From contig NC_085137.1 in assembly GCF_035046485.1 (NCBI RefSeq), positions 43,889,155-43,953,154 of the forward strand: a stretch of DNA of 64,000 nt, read 5' to 3'. This document shows positions 33,591 through 45,895 of the stretch, one piece after another. Below the pieces are notes generated by a model. The model was not told the origin of the DNA and searched no databases. It was given only the letters and a program-made list of their open reading frames with translations. The position numbers were made by a program, and so were the translations under genes. Positions within the stretch are counted from its first letter, which is position 1; each line of letters opens with the position of its first letter. Origin of the DNA: Aedes albopictus (Eukaryota > Arthropoda > Insecta > Diptera > Culicidae).

Positions 33591-35775
33591 CTTATAAAAT
33601 TTCACAGCTCTCCCCTTGAGGAATGTGCAGGCAATTAAATTGTGGCAGAATATTTATTGCACCCATGAAAAACTAGAAACGCTCCAGAGAAAATCATAAA
33701 GCGCAAATTTCTCCAAATATAATTTAAAAAAAAACCTTGGATAAACAATTATTTCAGAAATTTTCCTGTACATTCCTCAATTTTTTTTAAGGAACTCCAC
33801 CAAGAATTTACCGAGATGATTCTCAAGCAAAATCTCAAGAAATTCCTCCGAGGATTTCCTAAAGCTTTTTCCTGGGACGTCTTCAGATTTTCCTCCAGAG
33901 GTTCATTCCGTTCTTCCTAAGATTTCTACAGGGATTTAACTGATGATTTCTTCACTACCAAAAACCCTTACACCCGAATGTGTAGGTTCGCTGAAGTGTA
34001 CAAATAGTTTCTAATAAAAAAGTTTAGGCTTCAGAGTCCTTCATAAGAGATTCCGCCTTCCTTATAGCTGAACTCACTTTTTCAGAAATTTCTGTTGGGT
34101 TTCTTTCTGAGATTCCTTCGAGGAGATATTTTTATCTCCAGAGACTTCTGCAGGACTTTTAGGAATTTCTTCAGGAATTTTATAAGGAGAGTTCTTCAAA
34201 AGTTTTTCCGGAGTGTTTATCAGAATTTTTTCTTGAAATTACTTTACAAATACTACGAGGATTGCTTCGGAAATTCTTCCCATGGTATCTCGAAAAATTC
34301 TTTGAGAAATTCCTTCAGTGATTTAGAAATAACTTTTGTGATTTTATCAGAAATATCATCTGGGATGTCTTAAGATATCTCTGCAGCATTCTTTAGGGAT
34401 TTTTCCAGGAGTTATTCCAGAAATTGCACAATATTACTGAATAATTCTTAAAAGAATTTCTGCATGAATTTCTAAGAATTTCTAAGAATTCCCTGATTGT
34501 CTCAACAAATCCCTTAAAAACTCCTTGAGATACCATCGGCAACTACTGAGAGGAATTCCTGGGCAAAAATTCCTGAAGTAACTTCTGAAGTTGTCTTGTA
34601 AACGATCCTTGGGTGAATGCCAAAGATAATAAGTAGGAGGGTACCTGAAGATACCTTAAGATACCCCCTTTATTCTCTGGAAAAAAAATCAGTGGAGGCT
34701 TGTGGAGAAACTCTGCATGTAATTCCAAAGAAAAAAGCTTGAGAAATCTCTGGAAGGATCCCTGAAAAAAAAAATCCGTGGAGGAAACTTAGGAGGAATC
34801 TCAAAAAAAATGTTAGCATTAATATTAGAATTGAGGGAGTGGCACAAATTCGTAGGTGGTCTTAAATTATGTCTGCAGATATCGCAGACAAATGTACTGA
34901 TGGAATTCTTCCAGAAATCTTTCAATAAATATCTGTGGGATCCCTGGAAGATTTCTGAAAAAATCGTTGGAAGAACTGCTGGACAGGCCTATGCACAGAA
35001 TAGGCGGCAAGAGAGGTGTTTTTCCTAAATTCTTCAAAAGGCGGAGGGGCGCCTAGTACATCGGCAATGGGAGGGGTTTCACCTCCAAAACCCCTCCCGT
35101 GTGCACGGGCTTTCTGCTGGAATTCTCAGAAAAAAATTGCTACCTGGAGAAATTTCTAAAGGTTAAACTTTAGAAACAATAAAACATCCTGGAGGAGTTC
35201 TATGCAGAATCACTGAAGACATTGAAAAATTAATTTTTGAAAGAATCTGGAGCTATTCATAGAAAAAAAAAACATGAAAATTCCATTAAAAAGATCAAGG
35301 AATATATTCTGGAGCAATTTGTGCAGGTATTGTTAAGAAAATCTTCGAAAAAAAAATCCTAATGAATCCCCGAAGGAAGGTTTGAAAAAGTCCATAACAA
35401 TGTCTGGATAAATACCTGAACGAACTACTAGAAAATGCCTTGGAGAAACTTCTTGAAGAATCTCTTGAGAATTTTTCTAGAGGAATTTCCAAATAAAAGC
35501 ACAAATAAAATCCTGAATGAGTGGAGTAATACCTGAAAGAGCATCTGAAGAAATAGTTTCTGAAAAAGTTTCTTGAATAAAATCTGAATTTTTATAAGAA
35601 AATCCTTGTGGATTTTTTTTGTAATTATCTCCGAATACGTGTGAAAAAATAATCTCCAGGAATTTCATCTTTTGAAGAAACGTTTGAAGAAAACTCCTGG
35701 AGAAACCCCTAGAGATATTTCTAGTAGATTTTTTTTGAGAAATTTCTAGGAGAATTTCCAAAAAAAGAAAAGCTT
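33591..35775. repeat. Degenerate 24-bp arrays in both orientations
   Basis: From about 33770 to 34500 the reverse-complement form dominates (GGAATTCCT, AGGATTTCC). From about 34500 to 35770 the forward form returns. ORFs of 60-94 codons on either strand are repeat artefacts. Confidence 0.7.
35069..35098. other. GC-rich hairpin in an inserted non-array patch
   Basis: GGGAGGGGTTT (35069-35079) pairs with AAACCCCTCCC (35088-35098). It lies in an insert of about 135 bp (about 34983-35118) unlike the surrounding array. Confidence 0.6.
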
Positions 35776-36259
35776 CTGAAAAAAAAAGGTGGATTTCTAT
35801 GGAAATCCCAGTTGGTCAATTTTTTTTTCAATATTCCATTAGACCAAAGAAGTCCGTTGAATTAATACAAAATAAATCTGAAGGAATTTCGGAAGACATT
35901 TCTAAGGAAACCCGTGGGCCGGTTTCAAGAATAAACTTTTGAGAAATTTCTTGAGAAACTCATGGAGAAAAGCTAAGGAAAATTCCTGAGGTTATTCCAT
36001 TCCTTTTTTTTTGATAAATCCTCAAAGAATCACCAGGATTTTCTTGAGTAATCCCTTCATAAAATCTTCTTAGAGCTCCCTCAGGAGCATTCCTACAGGG
36101 ATTCCTAAACGAATACCTCGTGGGATTTAACTCCATTTTTTTAGGTTTTCCGCATTATAAATTTTCTACATGGAGTTGTTTTTTTAGAAGTTTCCTTATG
36201 TAAACTTTCAGGAATTTTCCATGTTTCCTTTTGGAAGACTGATTCGTGAATTACTACCG
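35776..36259. other. Mixed decayed array and unassigned sequence
   Basis: Patches of 24-bp-type repeat separated by AT-rich sequence; no gene. Confidence 0.4.
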
Positions 36260-39200
36260 ATATTTTGCGTGGCGGCGGCGTCATCGGCGTGACCATGAGT
36301 ACGCTCTACAATTTGTAGCTAAGCTTTTTCGTGTCCATTGGTGACTTAAATAATTACGTTTGAACACCCATTTTTATTATGTCTGTTCAAGTCCATCACT
36401 GCAATTAGTTATAAGACCTATAGTGACATTACCCGTAACTTTAGTGTAGTGCACGTCGCAATACTCCATTGTCATTGAAGGGCAACAAAGTATTGATTCT
36501 TATACAATTTGTTTTGTTTTCTAAGAAGCTTCAGAATCTTTTAAACTTGTTGATAAGGTCCGGGAAGGGATTCCAGGAAGAATTTTCAAAGAAATTCCAG
36601 GAGGGACCTTGAAGAAACTGCAGTGGGAATCCCTGGAGAAACTCCTGGAGGAATCTCTGAATCTCGTTGAGGAATTCCTGAAGGAGCTCTTGGATTAATC
36701 CATGCGGGAACTGCTGTACGAAACCTTGAAGGAACTTCTGCAGGGATCCCCGGTGGTTCAAGAATCTTCCATAGAGAGATTCCTGCAGAAACTTCTGAAG
36801 AAATCCCTGTTTGGAATTTCAGAGGAATTCCAGGGTGAATCCTCGAGGGAATTCCAGAAGGAATCCTTGAAGCAACTTTAGGAAAAAAAAATCATCGAAG
36901 GACATTCAACAGGAGTTCACGAAGGAAGTTCAGGCGGAATGAGAAAATCTTGCAGGAATTCCAGGAGGAATCCCGAAGGAGTTCAAGAAAGAATTCATAG
37001 AGGACTCCTCGAAGGAATTTCAGGAGCAATCTCTGAAGGAATTCCAGGAAGATTCTCCGAGGGAAGTCCAGGAGGAATTCACAAAGAAATTCCAGGAGCA
37101 ATCCCGGATGTAATTTTATGAGAAATCCTTGCAGGAATGCCAGGAGTAATCCCCGAAGAAATTTCAAGAGGAATCTCCGAAGGATTTGCAGGTGGAATTT
37201 CCAAAGAATTTTTATCCCGAAGAAATTCCAGGAGGAACCCTTTAAAGAAATCCTGGAGGAATTCATAAAGCAACTCCTGGAGATATGCCTGATTATAGTT
37301 CAAAGGAAATTCTTGAGGGAATTCCTGGAAGAATCCCTAAAGGAACTCCTATAGGAATCCCAGAAGGAACTTCAGCAGAAATATCTGATGTAATTTCTGG
37401 AAGCTCCTGTGAATCCTTTTGGAAAAAAAACTATCTGAAAGAACTCCAGGAGCTATACCTGGAAGAATCCCTAAAGGAACTTCTTGTGGAATCCCCTTAG
37501 ATCCAAGAGACAATATTTCTTAAGGAAATCTTTGATATAACTCCAGGAGACATCCGCGAATCCTACTGGATCCTACTGGATGAATTTGCTAAAAAAAAAC
37601 TTCAGAAGGGGTTCTTGAAAGATTCCCCAAAGCAGCTCTTGGAGAGATCTTAGAACTCCAGGACTAATTTCTGAATGATTTTTGGTAGGAATTCATGAAA
37701 CAGCTTCTAGGGGAATCCATGAATTCTGCTGGAAATATCCTTGGATGCTTACTGTAAAAATCTGTGAAGAAAATCCAGGAGAGACACCTGAGGAAACTCC
37801 TGTAAAGCTCTCTGAAGGACCTTCTGGAGGAATCCTTGAAGGATGTCACAAGGGATCTCTGAAAAAAACATCCGCACGAATTTTAAAAGAAACTCCTGGA
37901 GGAAATCATTTATTTAGGTCGTCCTGTAGGGTTGTCCTTGCCTCACAACCTCACAAACTCATGCAATGGCAGGTAAAGAATGCCCTTCAAATAACAACTA
38001 TGGAAGTACTCAAAGAACACTAGTTGAAGCGCAGGCCAAGCTCCAGTTCGGACGTGGAACCATAAAAAAGAAGAAGGAGAAGAAGGAGAAAGTTGTCCTT
38101 AGGAATTTGTGAAGGAACTTCTGGAGAAATCTCCCTTAGGCATCCGTGCATTCTCCTTGAAAAAAAAAATCTCCTTAAAAACTCCAGGAGTGATTCCTGG
38201 AAGATTTGCTAAAGAAGCTTTTCGAGGCATTCCCTAAGATGCTCCTGTAGAAATCTTACTGGACTAATCCCTGAATGAACGTCTGTAGGAATCCCTAAAG
38301 AAACTTCTGGGGAAATCACCTGAAGGTGTCCTCCTGTAAAATCTCTAAAGGACAGCCTGGAGAGATCTCTAAAGGAACTTCTGGAGAGATCTGTGAAGAA
38401 ACTTCTGAAGGAAGCCCTGAAGATATTCAGGAGGAATATCTGAAAATGCATTTGCAAGAATCCCTGAAACACCTGAAGGAATCTCTATAGTTACTCCTGG
38501 ACTACTCCCAGTAGAAATACATGAAAGAACTTTTGAAGGAACTTCTTCACTAACCTCTAAAGGACTTTCTGTAGGAGTTCCTAAAGCTTGTTTTGAAGGA
38601 TTTCCGTAACCCTGGGCAGGTAACTCTTAATCTTTTTGAAAGAATCTCTGAAGAAACTTCTGAAAAAATATCTGAGGGAACCTCTGTTGGAATATCTGAG
38701 GGAACTTCTGCAGGAATCCCCAATGAAACACTTGTAGGCATTCCTGAACCCTCCTGGAACTACTGGGGAGATCCCTTCTGAGTAGAACTACTATACTGAA
38801 GGAAACTACTATACTGAAGGAATTCTCGAAGGAACTCCTGGATAATTCTCTGGAGGAACTTAAGAATACCTGACGGAACTTCTGCAGAAATTCCTGAAAG
38901 AACTACTGAAAGAATATCTGAAAAGTCTACCTAAGGCATCCGAAGGAATTTCAGGAGGAATTATGAATGAAATTCCAGAAGCGATTCCTGAATGAATACC
39001 AGGTGAAATCCCTGATTTGAACTCTAGAGGAAGGAACTCCTGGACTGATTCTTAAAGGAACCACTGTATGAATTCTTTAAGGAACTTCAGATAATATCAC
39101 TGTAGGAGCTCCTAGACTAATCTCTGAAGGACCTCCTATGGGAATCTCGGAAAAATCTTCTGGATAAATCACCGATAGATTACCAGGAGGCATTCCTGAA

Positions 39201-39385
39201 TCCTTCTGAAGGAGTCTCTGAAGTACTCCTGGAGTAATCTCTTTAAAAAAAACTCCTCTGTAGGAATGTCTGAAGAATTTCCTGGAGGAATCTCTGACGA
39301 ATCTCTTGGAAGCATCACTAAATTCTTCTGGAACAATCTCTGGAGAATCTTTCGGAGAGATGTGAATGATGAATGAGGAATTTTA
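36260..39385 (+). mobile_element. Truncated copy of the GCC-ended, 24-bp-array element
   Basis: Begins near GGCGGCGGCGTCATCGGCGT, continues ACGCTCTACAATTTGTAG, GGGCAACAAAGTATTGATT and then a long 24-bp array ending GGAGAGATGTGAATG. The same order is seen at 50829-51400 and 63070-63105 of the complete copy. Anchors such as GAACTGCTGTAYGAAACC and GGTGGTTCAAGAATCT align the two. Outer ends are missing. Confidence 0.65.
37940..38091 (+). mobile_element. 5'-truncated non-LTR retrotransposon 3' end
   Basis: Ends CATAAAAAAGAAGAAGGAG followed by GAAGGA repeats. GTTGTCCTT occurs just before (37931-37939) and just after (38092-38100), a 9-bp target duplication. Only about 150 bp were inserted, inside the 24-bp array. 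Confidence 0.7.
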
Positions 39386-39686
39386 TGTAACTTAAAATGA
39401 TAGATATAGTTTCAAGAGTATGAATGGACGATACCCTGCAATAACGTTTGAATTTCTTCAGAAGTTCTTGAAACTTAATATGACCCTCCCCTTGAAAACT
39501 CTCTTGAAATAAGTACCCTTGAAATCAGTCATACAACATTTTTGAAACTTTTTCTGAAAGGTTCAGGGTTACCTCCTGGATATCCACCTGGAAATCCTTC
39601 AGAACTTCCTTCAGGAACTGCTACGGGAGGTTCTTTAGAAAAAAGTCTAGGAGTTCATTCAGGAGTTTCAGGAATTCTTGCATATT

Positions 39687-39758
39687 GGCTCGGTAACTTA
39701 GTTGGTAAAGCACTTTTCTAGCGAATAAGGGTCGTGAGTTAAAATCTCACCTGAGCTG
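39687..39758 (+). tRNA. tRNA-like sequence, probably a SINE head or tRNA pseudogene
   Basis: GGCTCGG pairs with CTGAGCT as a 7-bp acceptor stem with two G-U pairs. A D-arm-like ACTTAGTTGGTAAAGC, a seven-base anticodon loop CTAGCGA (anticodon AGC if real) and a T arm GTGAG-TTAAAAT-CTCAC follow at the right spacing. The T loop lacks the usual TTC and the anticodon stem has a mismatch. It stands inside repeat DNA, so a tRNA-derived SINE is likelier than a functional tRNA. Confidence 0.4.
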
Positions 39759-39802
39759 TGAATTTTTCTCAATTTAACTAATAATTTACCCATCTGTACA
39801 TA

Positions 39803-41018
39803 CACTCCCGATCAAAAGTTTGGGGTCACCCCCTCAAAAACATGTCATTTTTTAGGCTCATATCTCCGTCAATGTACGTCCGATTTCAAAATCCTAGGTC
39901 TCATTTAAAAGATAATAAGTCAAAGAAACTTTGAACATGATTGAAAAGAAACTTTTTCAAAAAAATTGTATGTAAACTTAACCCAAAGATTCCAAATTTT
40001 CTTAAAAATGAATATAAACTTACGGCAGTGTAGCTGGAAATTGGGTCGACCATATTTTAAGATGAGAGCGGTAATATAACATATTTTCTATAAGCTTTAA
40101 ACTGCTTTTTACCGAACTTAGCTAAAAAATCTAGGAAAAAAGTTATTAAGTAAATTAACTCTTCAAATCATAGACCAAAAGTTTGGGGTCACCCTTCAAT
40201 ATGATGTATCAGCCAAAAGTTTGGGGTCACTTGGCTAAAACATGGAAAAGTGATTTGGTGATATCTTCGTCATCTATTGCTCAATTTTAATTCTTTTTGG
40301 CTCATTTCAAAGATAATTAACTAAATTTACGTTTGATGTCTTTAACTTAACGTATTTAACGATTTTTGTATACAAAAATGTTATGTAAAGTTAACACATT
40401 TCACAACATTTCAAAAAATGAGGCAATTTTACGTTTAGTTTAGTACCTATGTAAATTTCAACAAATATGCGTGGTTTAATGTCTATGCAATAAGTACCAT
40501 TTATTATGTTTCAAACAAGCCAAGAAGAATTAAAATTGAATGAAAGATGACAAAGATATCAACAAATCACTTTTTCATGTTTAACGAAAGTGACCTCAAA
40601 CTTTTGACCGATAAATCATTTTGAGGGGTGACCCCAAACTTTTGGTCGATGACATCAAGGGTCAATTTACTTAATAACTTTTTTTCTAGATTTTTTAGCT
40701 AAGTTCGGTAAAAAGTTGTTAAAAGCTATTAAAAAATAGGTCATATTACCGCTCTCACCTTGAAATTTGGTCGACACAATTTCCAGCTACACTTCCGTAA
40801 GTATATATTCATTTTTTAGAAAATTTGGCAACTTTTGGTTAAGTTTACATACATTTTTTTTGAAAAAGTTTCTTTTAAATCATGTTCAAAGTTTCTTTGA
40901 CTTATTATCTTTTGAATGAGATCTAGGGTTTTGAAATCGGACGCAAATTGGCGGAGATATGAGCCTTAAAAAATGACATGTTTTTGAGGTGGTGACCCCA
41001 AACTTTTGATCGGGAGTG
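39803..41018. mobile_element. Tc1-like palindromic element, 1.2 kb
   Basis: CACTCCCGATCAAAAGTTTG at both ends in inverted orientation, TA at 39801-39802 and 41019-41020. The arms are complementary over most of the element. CAAAAGTTTGGGGTCAC or a close variant occurs six times: ends, about 40180, 40208, 40590 and 40627. CACT ends with CAAAAGTTT are typical of Tc1-like families. No transposase remains. Confidence 0.85.
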
Positions 41019-41089
41019 TATGTACGTTAAGTTATTTGAAAATCATAATAGACCACACGGATCGGTATTACCGAAAATTTGCACTTTGA

Positions 41090-41500
41090 GTGAGTCATTC
41101 TTGCAGATATTTCTTCAGAGATTCCTCCTGAATCCTTCCAGAGATTCCTCCAGATGGTTCTCTCCAGGAAAACGGCGTATTGCCTGCCTACTTTAAAGGA
41201 ATCTCAAGAGAAATCGAATTAGGAATCCTAAGAGGAATCTCTAGAAGAATCCCAGAGAGCATTTCTAGAGGAATGGCGAGAGAAATGCAAAAACAGAATT
41301 CTCCGATAAACCTCGAAGAATCTCGGGAGGAAACGAGAAGAATTTCTGAAACAATCTTGAGTGGAATTCATCGGAGCATACCTGAAAGAGTCATAGAAAG
41401 TAACTTGAGTGGAGGAAACCTACACAATGAGCTCTGGTAGCGGTACTAAGAGAAATCCAAGCAGAAATATCGGGAGAAATCGCAGGAAATTTTCGTAGCT
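41090..41500. repeat. 24-bp array fragment
   Basis: Reverse-form units (GATTCCTCCTGAATCC) to about 41165, then forward units. The 86-codon ORF at 41180 is an artefact. Confidence 0.65.
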
Positions 41501-41607
41501 AAATCTCTGCAGGAGCCCATGTATGTAAACCAAGATATCAGCGACATAAATTACATCAGCTATTTGGAAACCTGTTCGACATATGGGAACATCTTATACG
41601 ATTACTG

Positions 41608-42920
41608 CCCAGCCAACAAATTCATTCACATAACTCTGCTACAACTCTCCTAAGTGAACTCTTATCCGTTCAAAACAGATTGCATAAGATGCACCAAATA
41701 TGCTCTATTCGCACAAATTTGGAGGCCATATATGTACATTTTGAGAAAACCACTTTGAGTTATACAACTTCAGGCGAATTCATTTGGCATGTAATATAAC
41801 TTCTAATTATAACTTTGCTTGGCAATATATACGATTTCATTTTCACATGTTCTAATATAAAAAAGAAGCTTACAAGCCTAGATTTTCCGACCTGTAGCTT
41901 ATTAATCAGATACCTTACCATTTTGTCTATCACTAACTGTTGTAGAACGTGAAATTTAAGCAAATATAAATATTTTGAAGGCTTGTCCAAATGGTCCCAA
42001 GTATACGGTTGACATTACTCTGTCGCAACTCAGCTTTGTGAATTTATTCGTTTAAAACGTATTGGTTAAATTGCATAGATTTTTCTATCCGTACCATTTT
42101 GGAGGCCATATACGTATATTTTAACAATTTCATTTTGATACATGCAATTCAAAACGAATTCATTCGGCGTATTATATAATTTCACATATAACTTAGTTTG
42201 ACCCTTAATATGATTTCTTTTTCACAAACAATAAAATAACAACAAGTTGCCACTGTGGTGTGTACATGGAGAAAAGTGTGAATGTTAGCAAAAATAATAA
42301 TGAAAATGAAAGCAAAGTGTGAAATAGATTTTGATTGTTACGTTGTGGTTTGATGATATCAGGCTGTGCAGCAGAAGCTGAATATATCAACCGTCCGGGG
42401 AACGAGACAAACTTCACTCTAGCACAGCGCAGTTGCTGATCCGCGGTATGGTTGGGCTAGTACTTGCCCAGAGTTGCCCTTGGAACGACCAGTAGGATCT
42501 GCAGCCTGCAGGTAGGTGAATGTAATAAAGCTCACCTGCATCTGTACGCATTTGACTTAAGCGATGCACTTGCCGAAATATTTCCAAAAATACTTACTTT
42601 TAATCATCCGGCTCTCCGACTAAATTCATCACCGTATAATTTTATTTTGACAAATATGACCCCAAATGTAATCTCGCCTTTAAGATTACAAAAGAGTCGC
42701 AACAAGTGCATTCGAAGTTGTTGAAGAATGTCAACTTGAAGTTGTATAATTGTTAACGCAAAGTTGAAATTACTAATTCTGCCAAATGGAATCGGATTAA
42801 ATTGTGGGCTTCGTATACGATTTCATCTAATCTGTTTTTGCATCTTATATAATTCTAACCTAATTTATTCATTAATATAACTTGAGATCAACATCCTTAT
42901 ATGACTTCTGGTTTGCTGGG
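41608..42920. mobile_element. 1.3-kb element, CCCAGC..AAC ends, TG duplication
   Basis: CCCAGCCAACAAA at the left and CCCAGCAAACCAG (minus strand) at the right, with TG on both sides (41606-41607, 42921-42922). Two diverged direct repeats inside share ATTTTGGAGGCCATATA and GAATTCATT.GGC.T (about 41690-41850 and 42090-42230). No transposase. Confidence 0.6.
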
Positions 42921-43072
42921 TGGTTGTCTGGGTCCTTGGTACTTAACGGGTTTTGTTGGAAATATTAACTGTGTCGATATACTATAAACAGAAATATTGT
43001 CAACACTGAGCCGTTTGAAGGATTACTCACTAATAATGACATCACTGTACAAAGTTAGGTCAGATACACATA

Positions 43073-43987
43073 CAGGGGATAGACAAAATGATCGGGACAG
43101 GCAAAATTTTCACTTTTCAAAAAATGTTCAACTAGCTGTAACTTTTCGAAAAGTGCATCAAATATTCAAATTTTTACTGTAAGTTCATCAACTAGTTGTG
43201 TATCAGTGGTTCAAATTTGGGAAAGATCGGGCCATTGCCCACAAAGCTATAAAGATTCTTGGAAAACGTAAAATTGTCCGATAGCCAACTTTGAGCTGTT
43301 ATATCTCCGGATTCAATGAATCGAATGCAATGAAATTTTGACCATTTATGACTTGTATAATGAGCTATGAAAACCCGTTGACGCAACTTAAAAGTCTCAA
43401 CACGGAAGAAATGTATAACGATTAGAATATTTTTCTTATAAAACACCAAATTATCCAAAATTTCAACATCATTTTAAAATTCAAGATGCAAATTATAGTT
43501 TATTTAATTTCCCTCTAATTGACTTATTTATTAATGTGTTTTGAAGGAAAGTAACAACATAGCCGCCAATAAATTGAAAAAGTAATGGAATATGTATTGA
43601 AAATAGACCAATTTGCTAAAAAATCGTGAAAAAAATAAAATCGCTATAACTTTTTTTCCTGTTAAAAAGTTCAAGTTAAGTTTTTTTTAATGTTTTTCGG
43701 AGATCATTATATAAGTCATGAATGGTCAAAATTTCATTGCAATCAGTTCATTGAATCCGGAGATGTAGCAGCTAAAAGTTGACTATCGGATAATTTTGCC
43801 TCTTTATAACTCTGTGGAAAATGGGCTGATCTTTCCCAAATTTGGACCATTGATACACAACTAATTGGTGAACTTACACTAAAAAAATTTGAGAATATTC
43901 GATGCACTTTTCGAAAAGTTACAGCTAGTTGAATATATTTTGAAAGGTGAAAATTTTGTCTGTCCCAATCATTTTGTCTATCCCCTG
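43073..43987. mobile_element. 915-bp near-complete palindrome, CAGGGGATAG ends
   Basis: CAGGGGATAGACAAAATGAT at the left and the complement at the right; TA precedes it, TG follows (one base off TA). Arms of about 400 bp mirror each other, including GTAACTTTTCGAAAAGTGCA and TATCTCCGGATTCAATGAA. Two single-arm relatives lie at 24950 and 27729. Confidence 0.8.
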
Positions 43988-44055
43988 TGCCTATTTGGAG
44001 AAAATACCAAAAACTGTATTTTAGGTTGAGATGTTGTTAAACTTATTGATTCATC

Positions 44056-45176
44056 GATTCTGTCACATTCGCCCGAAAACCATTCGCCCGAATCACAAAC
44101 GCCCGAATTCCAATCGCCCGAATAGACCATTCGCCCGAAAAGACCATTCGCCCGAAAAGACCATTCACCCGAATGACCATTCGCCCGAAAGACCATTCGC
44201 CCGAAAGTCATCCGCCAATTCCATGCAATTTCTTTGAACAAGTTTTTTTTCTGGTTTGTCATGATGAAAGTTTAAGGACAGACGCATGGTGTACTTAGTA
44301 TCCGACCAATCGCAAGAACAGTTGGATTAGTGCCAATAATAATCGTATTAGCTTAGTTTGGAAGAACAGCCTATGTTTTGAAGAAGGCCTAATTTCTTGT
44401 GAAAATATTACATAATAGGTCAATAATTGTTATAGCATGGTTGATCGAGAGGATAACGCAAAAGTTCAGCGCAGAGTAGTCAGCTATTTTAAGTTAATAG
44501 TGTTCACAACTGATCTACTCGGAATAACTACGTTTCGTTAAAACGAACAATAGTTCATAAAAATTAAAACGTGTGAGCTAACGGATGCAGAAAAAAGCAT
44601 CAAAATGGCGAGAATGCAGCATTCTTATTTGAATAAGCTGTTCTTTTGAATCCATGTTTTGAATCCAGAAGTTGTGAAAAATAAAACGTCAAGGTTCCCC
44701 ATAAAATAACAACTTAAAAGAACAGCCCACGATTGAAAGAAGTGAGAATTTCTGGTAAAAATGACATCAAATTGAATTTAATTGCCTTGAAGATATAACT
44801 AGAAAGAAAAGCCTATTAACAAAAAAAGGGACAATTCCAATAAATGTTTCCACAGCTATATTGCTGAAAATGTTTATAACAGTATAAGTCTTATATCAGA
44901 CTATGTTCAAAAAAAAGCAATACGCGTGGACGACGCCTTAATTGATTTCAGAAAAGTATTATTATGATTGTTATGGTTTTCGGGCGAGTATTCTTTCGGA
45001 TGAATGGTATTTTCGGGCGAATGGTATTTCGGGCGAATAGTATTTCGGGCGAATGGTCTTTTCGGGCGAATGGTCTATTCGGGCGGATGACTTTCGGGCG
45101 TTTGTTACATTCGGGCGTTTGTCATTCGGGCATTTGGAATTCGGGCGAATGGTTTTCGGGCGAATGTGACAGAACC
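44056..45176. mobile_element. 1.1-kb element with 8-bp TSD and CATTCGCCCGAA subterminal arrays
   Basis: GATTCATC flanks both sides (44048-44055, 45177-45184). TIRs share TTCTGTCACATTCGCCCGAA and continue as about ten copies of CATTCGCCCGAAA-type words per side (44063-44215; inverted at 44985-45165). An 8-bp duplication fits hAT- or P-type integration; repeated subterminal words recall transposase-binding arrays or foldback elements. Interior without transposase. Confidence 0.8.
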
Positions 45177-45184
45177 GATTCATC

Positions 45185-45430
45185 ACCATCTAGTGGGTAT
45201 TTGTAACTGGGATCATTAAAATATGTAGAAAATTCCCATCCGTATGAACAACTTTGGCGAAGACATAAATTTCAAATTCAAAATGGTATTTTTCCTGAAA
45301 TTCTATCTTTTAAGTTTCCCTGACAAAACAGAGTATAGATAAAAAGCAACTTTGAAATATGTAAAAAATTAAAAAAAAAATAAGATATTTAGATTTTTTA
45401 AAAAGAATTTGGGATGAAAATGGAGAAAAT
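45185..45430. other. Unassigned short stretch
   Basis: No supported feature. Confidence 0.35.
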
Positions 45431-45632
45431 GGAGGTGTAGCCTCGTAGCCGTGCGGTTAGGATCAGCAAGCTTATAATCGCACCATGCTATGGGGTGAGG
45501 GTTCGATTCCCGCTTCGGGCGTTGAAACTTTTCGTGAGAATAGTTTCTTCCCCGTTTCCACTGGTGCATATAGAGACGAACCAGCCAAGGGCTGAAAGTC
45601 TCTTTAATAAAGACAAATCAATCAATCAATCC
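45431..45632 (+). mobile_element. tRNA-derived SINE, second family
   Basis: The tRNA-like head has GCCTCGTAGCCGTGCGGTTA and a canonical B box, GGTTCGATTCCCG (about 45500). The body has GAGACGAACCAGCCAAGGGC and GAAAGTCTCTTTAATAAAGA. It ends in AATC repeats, unlike the poly-A tail of the Feilai-like copy. Confidence 0.7.
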
Positions 45633-45895
45633 ACTGGTGCATGCTCCGTTGTCCGTTGTCTCATGTTAAGTTTAAAACAGTCTGTACAGCCGAAAGCTGA
45701 AGACGTTGTCCGTGCTTTTTTAAAAATAACATAAACATAGAAATAAGATAAAGATGTGCTGGTAGACAAAAAGTCACAGATTTAAAAGTTTAGATTTGTC
45801 TTAAAGAGGTTAAGAAGTTTTAAACTGAAGCGATAGGATCTTGGTTTAAGTTAGATATTAAAATGTTCATGTGGATGTTTTCAAACATATAGGTA

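Noticed and set aside
36892..37266. 124-codon ORF with repeated FLLEFLRG-like residues, resembling a membrane or coiled-coil protein
   Set aside because: Translation of the 24-bp repeat; equally open in other frames and strands.
39687..39758. Functional tRNA-Ala (AGC)
   Set aside because: Cloverleaf is possible but the T loop and anticodon stem are degenerate and it is embedded in repeats; kept only as a tRNA-like feature.
44060..44220. Regular CATTCGCCCGAAA repeats, considered as a CRISPR-like array
   Set aside because: Spacers are too short and not unique, the array is mirrored at the other end of a TSD-flanked element, and the genome is eukaryotic.
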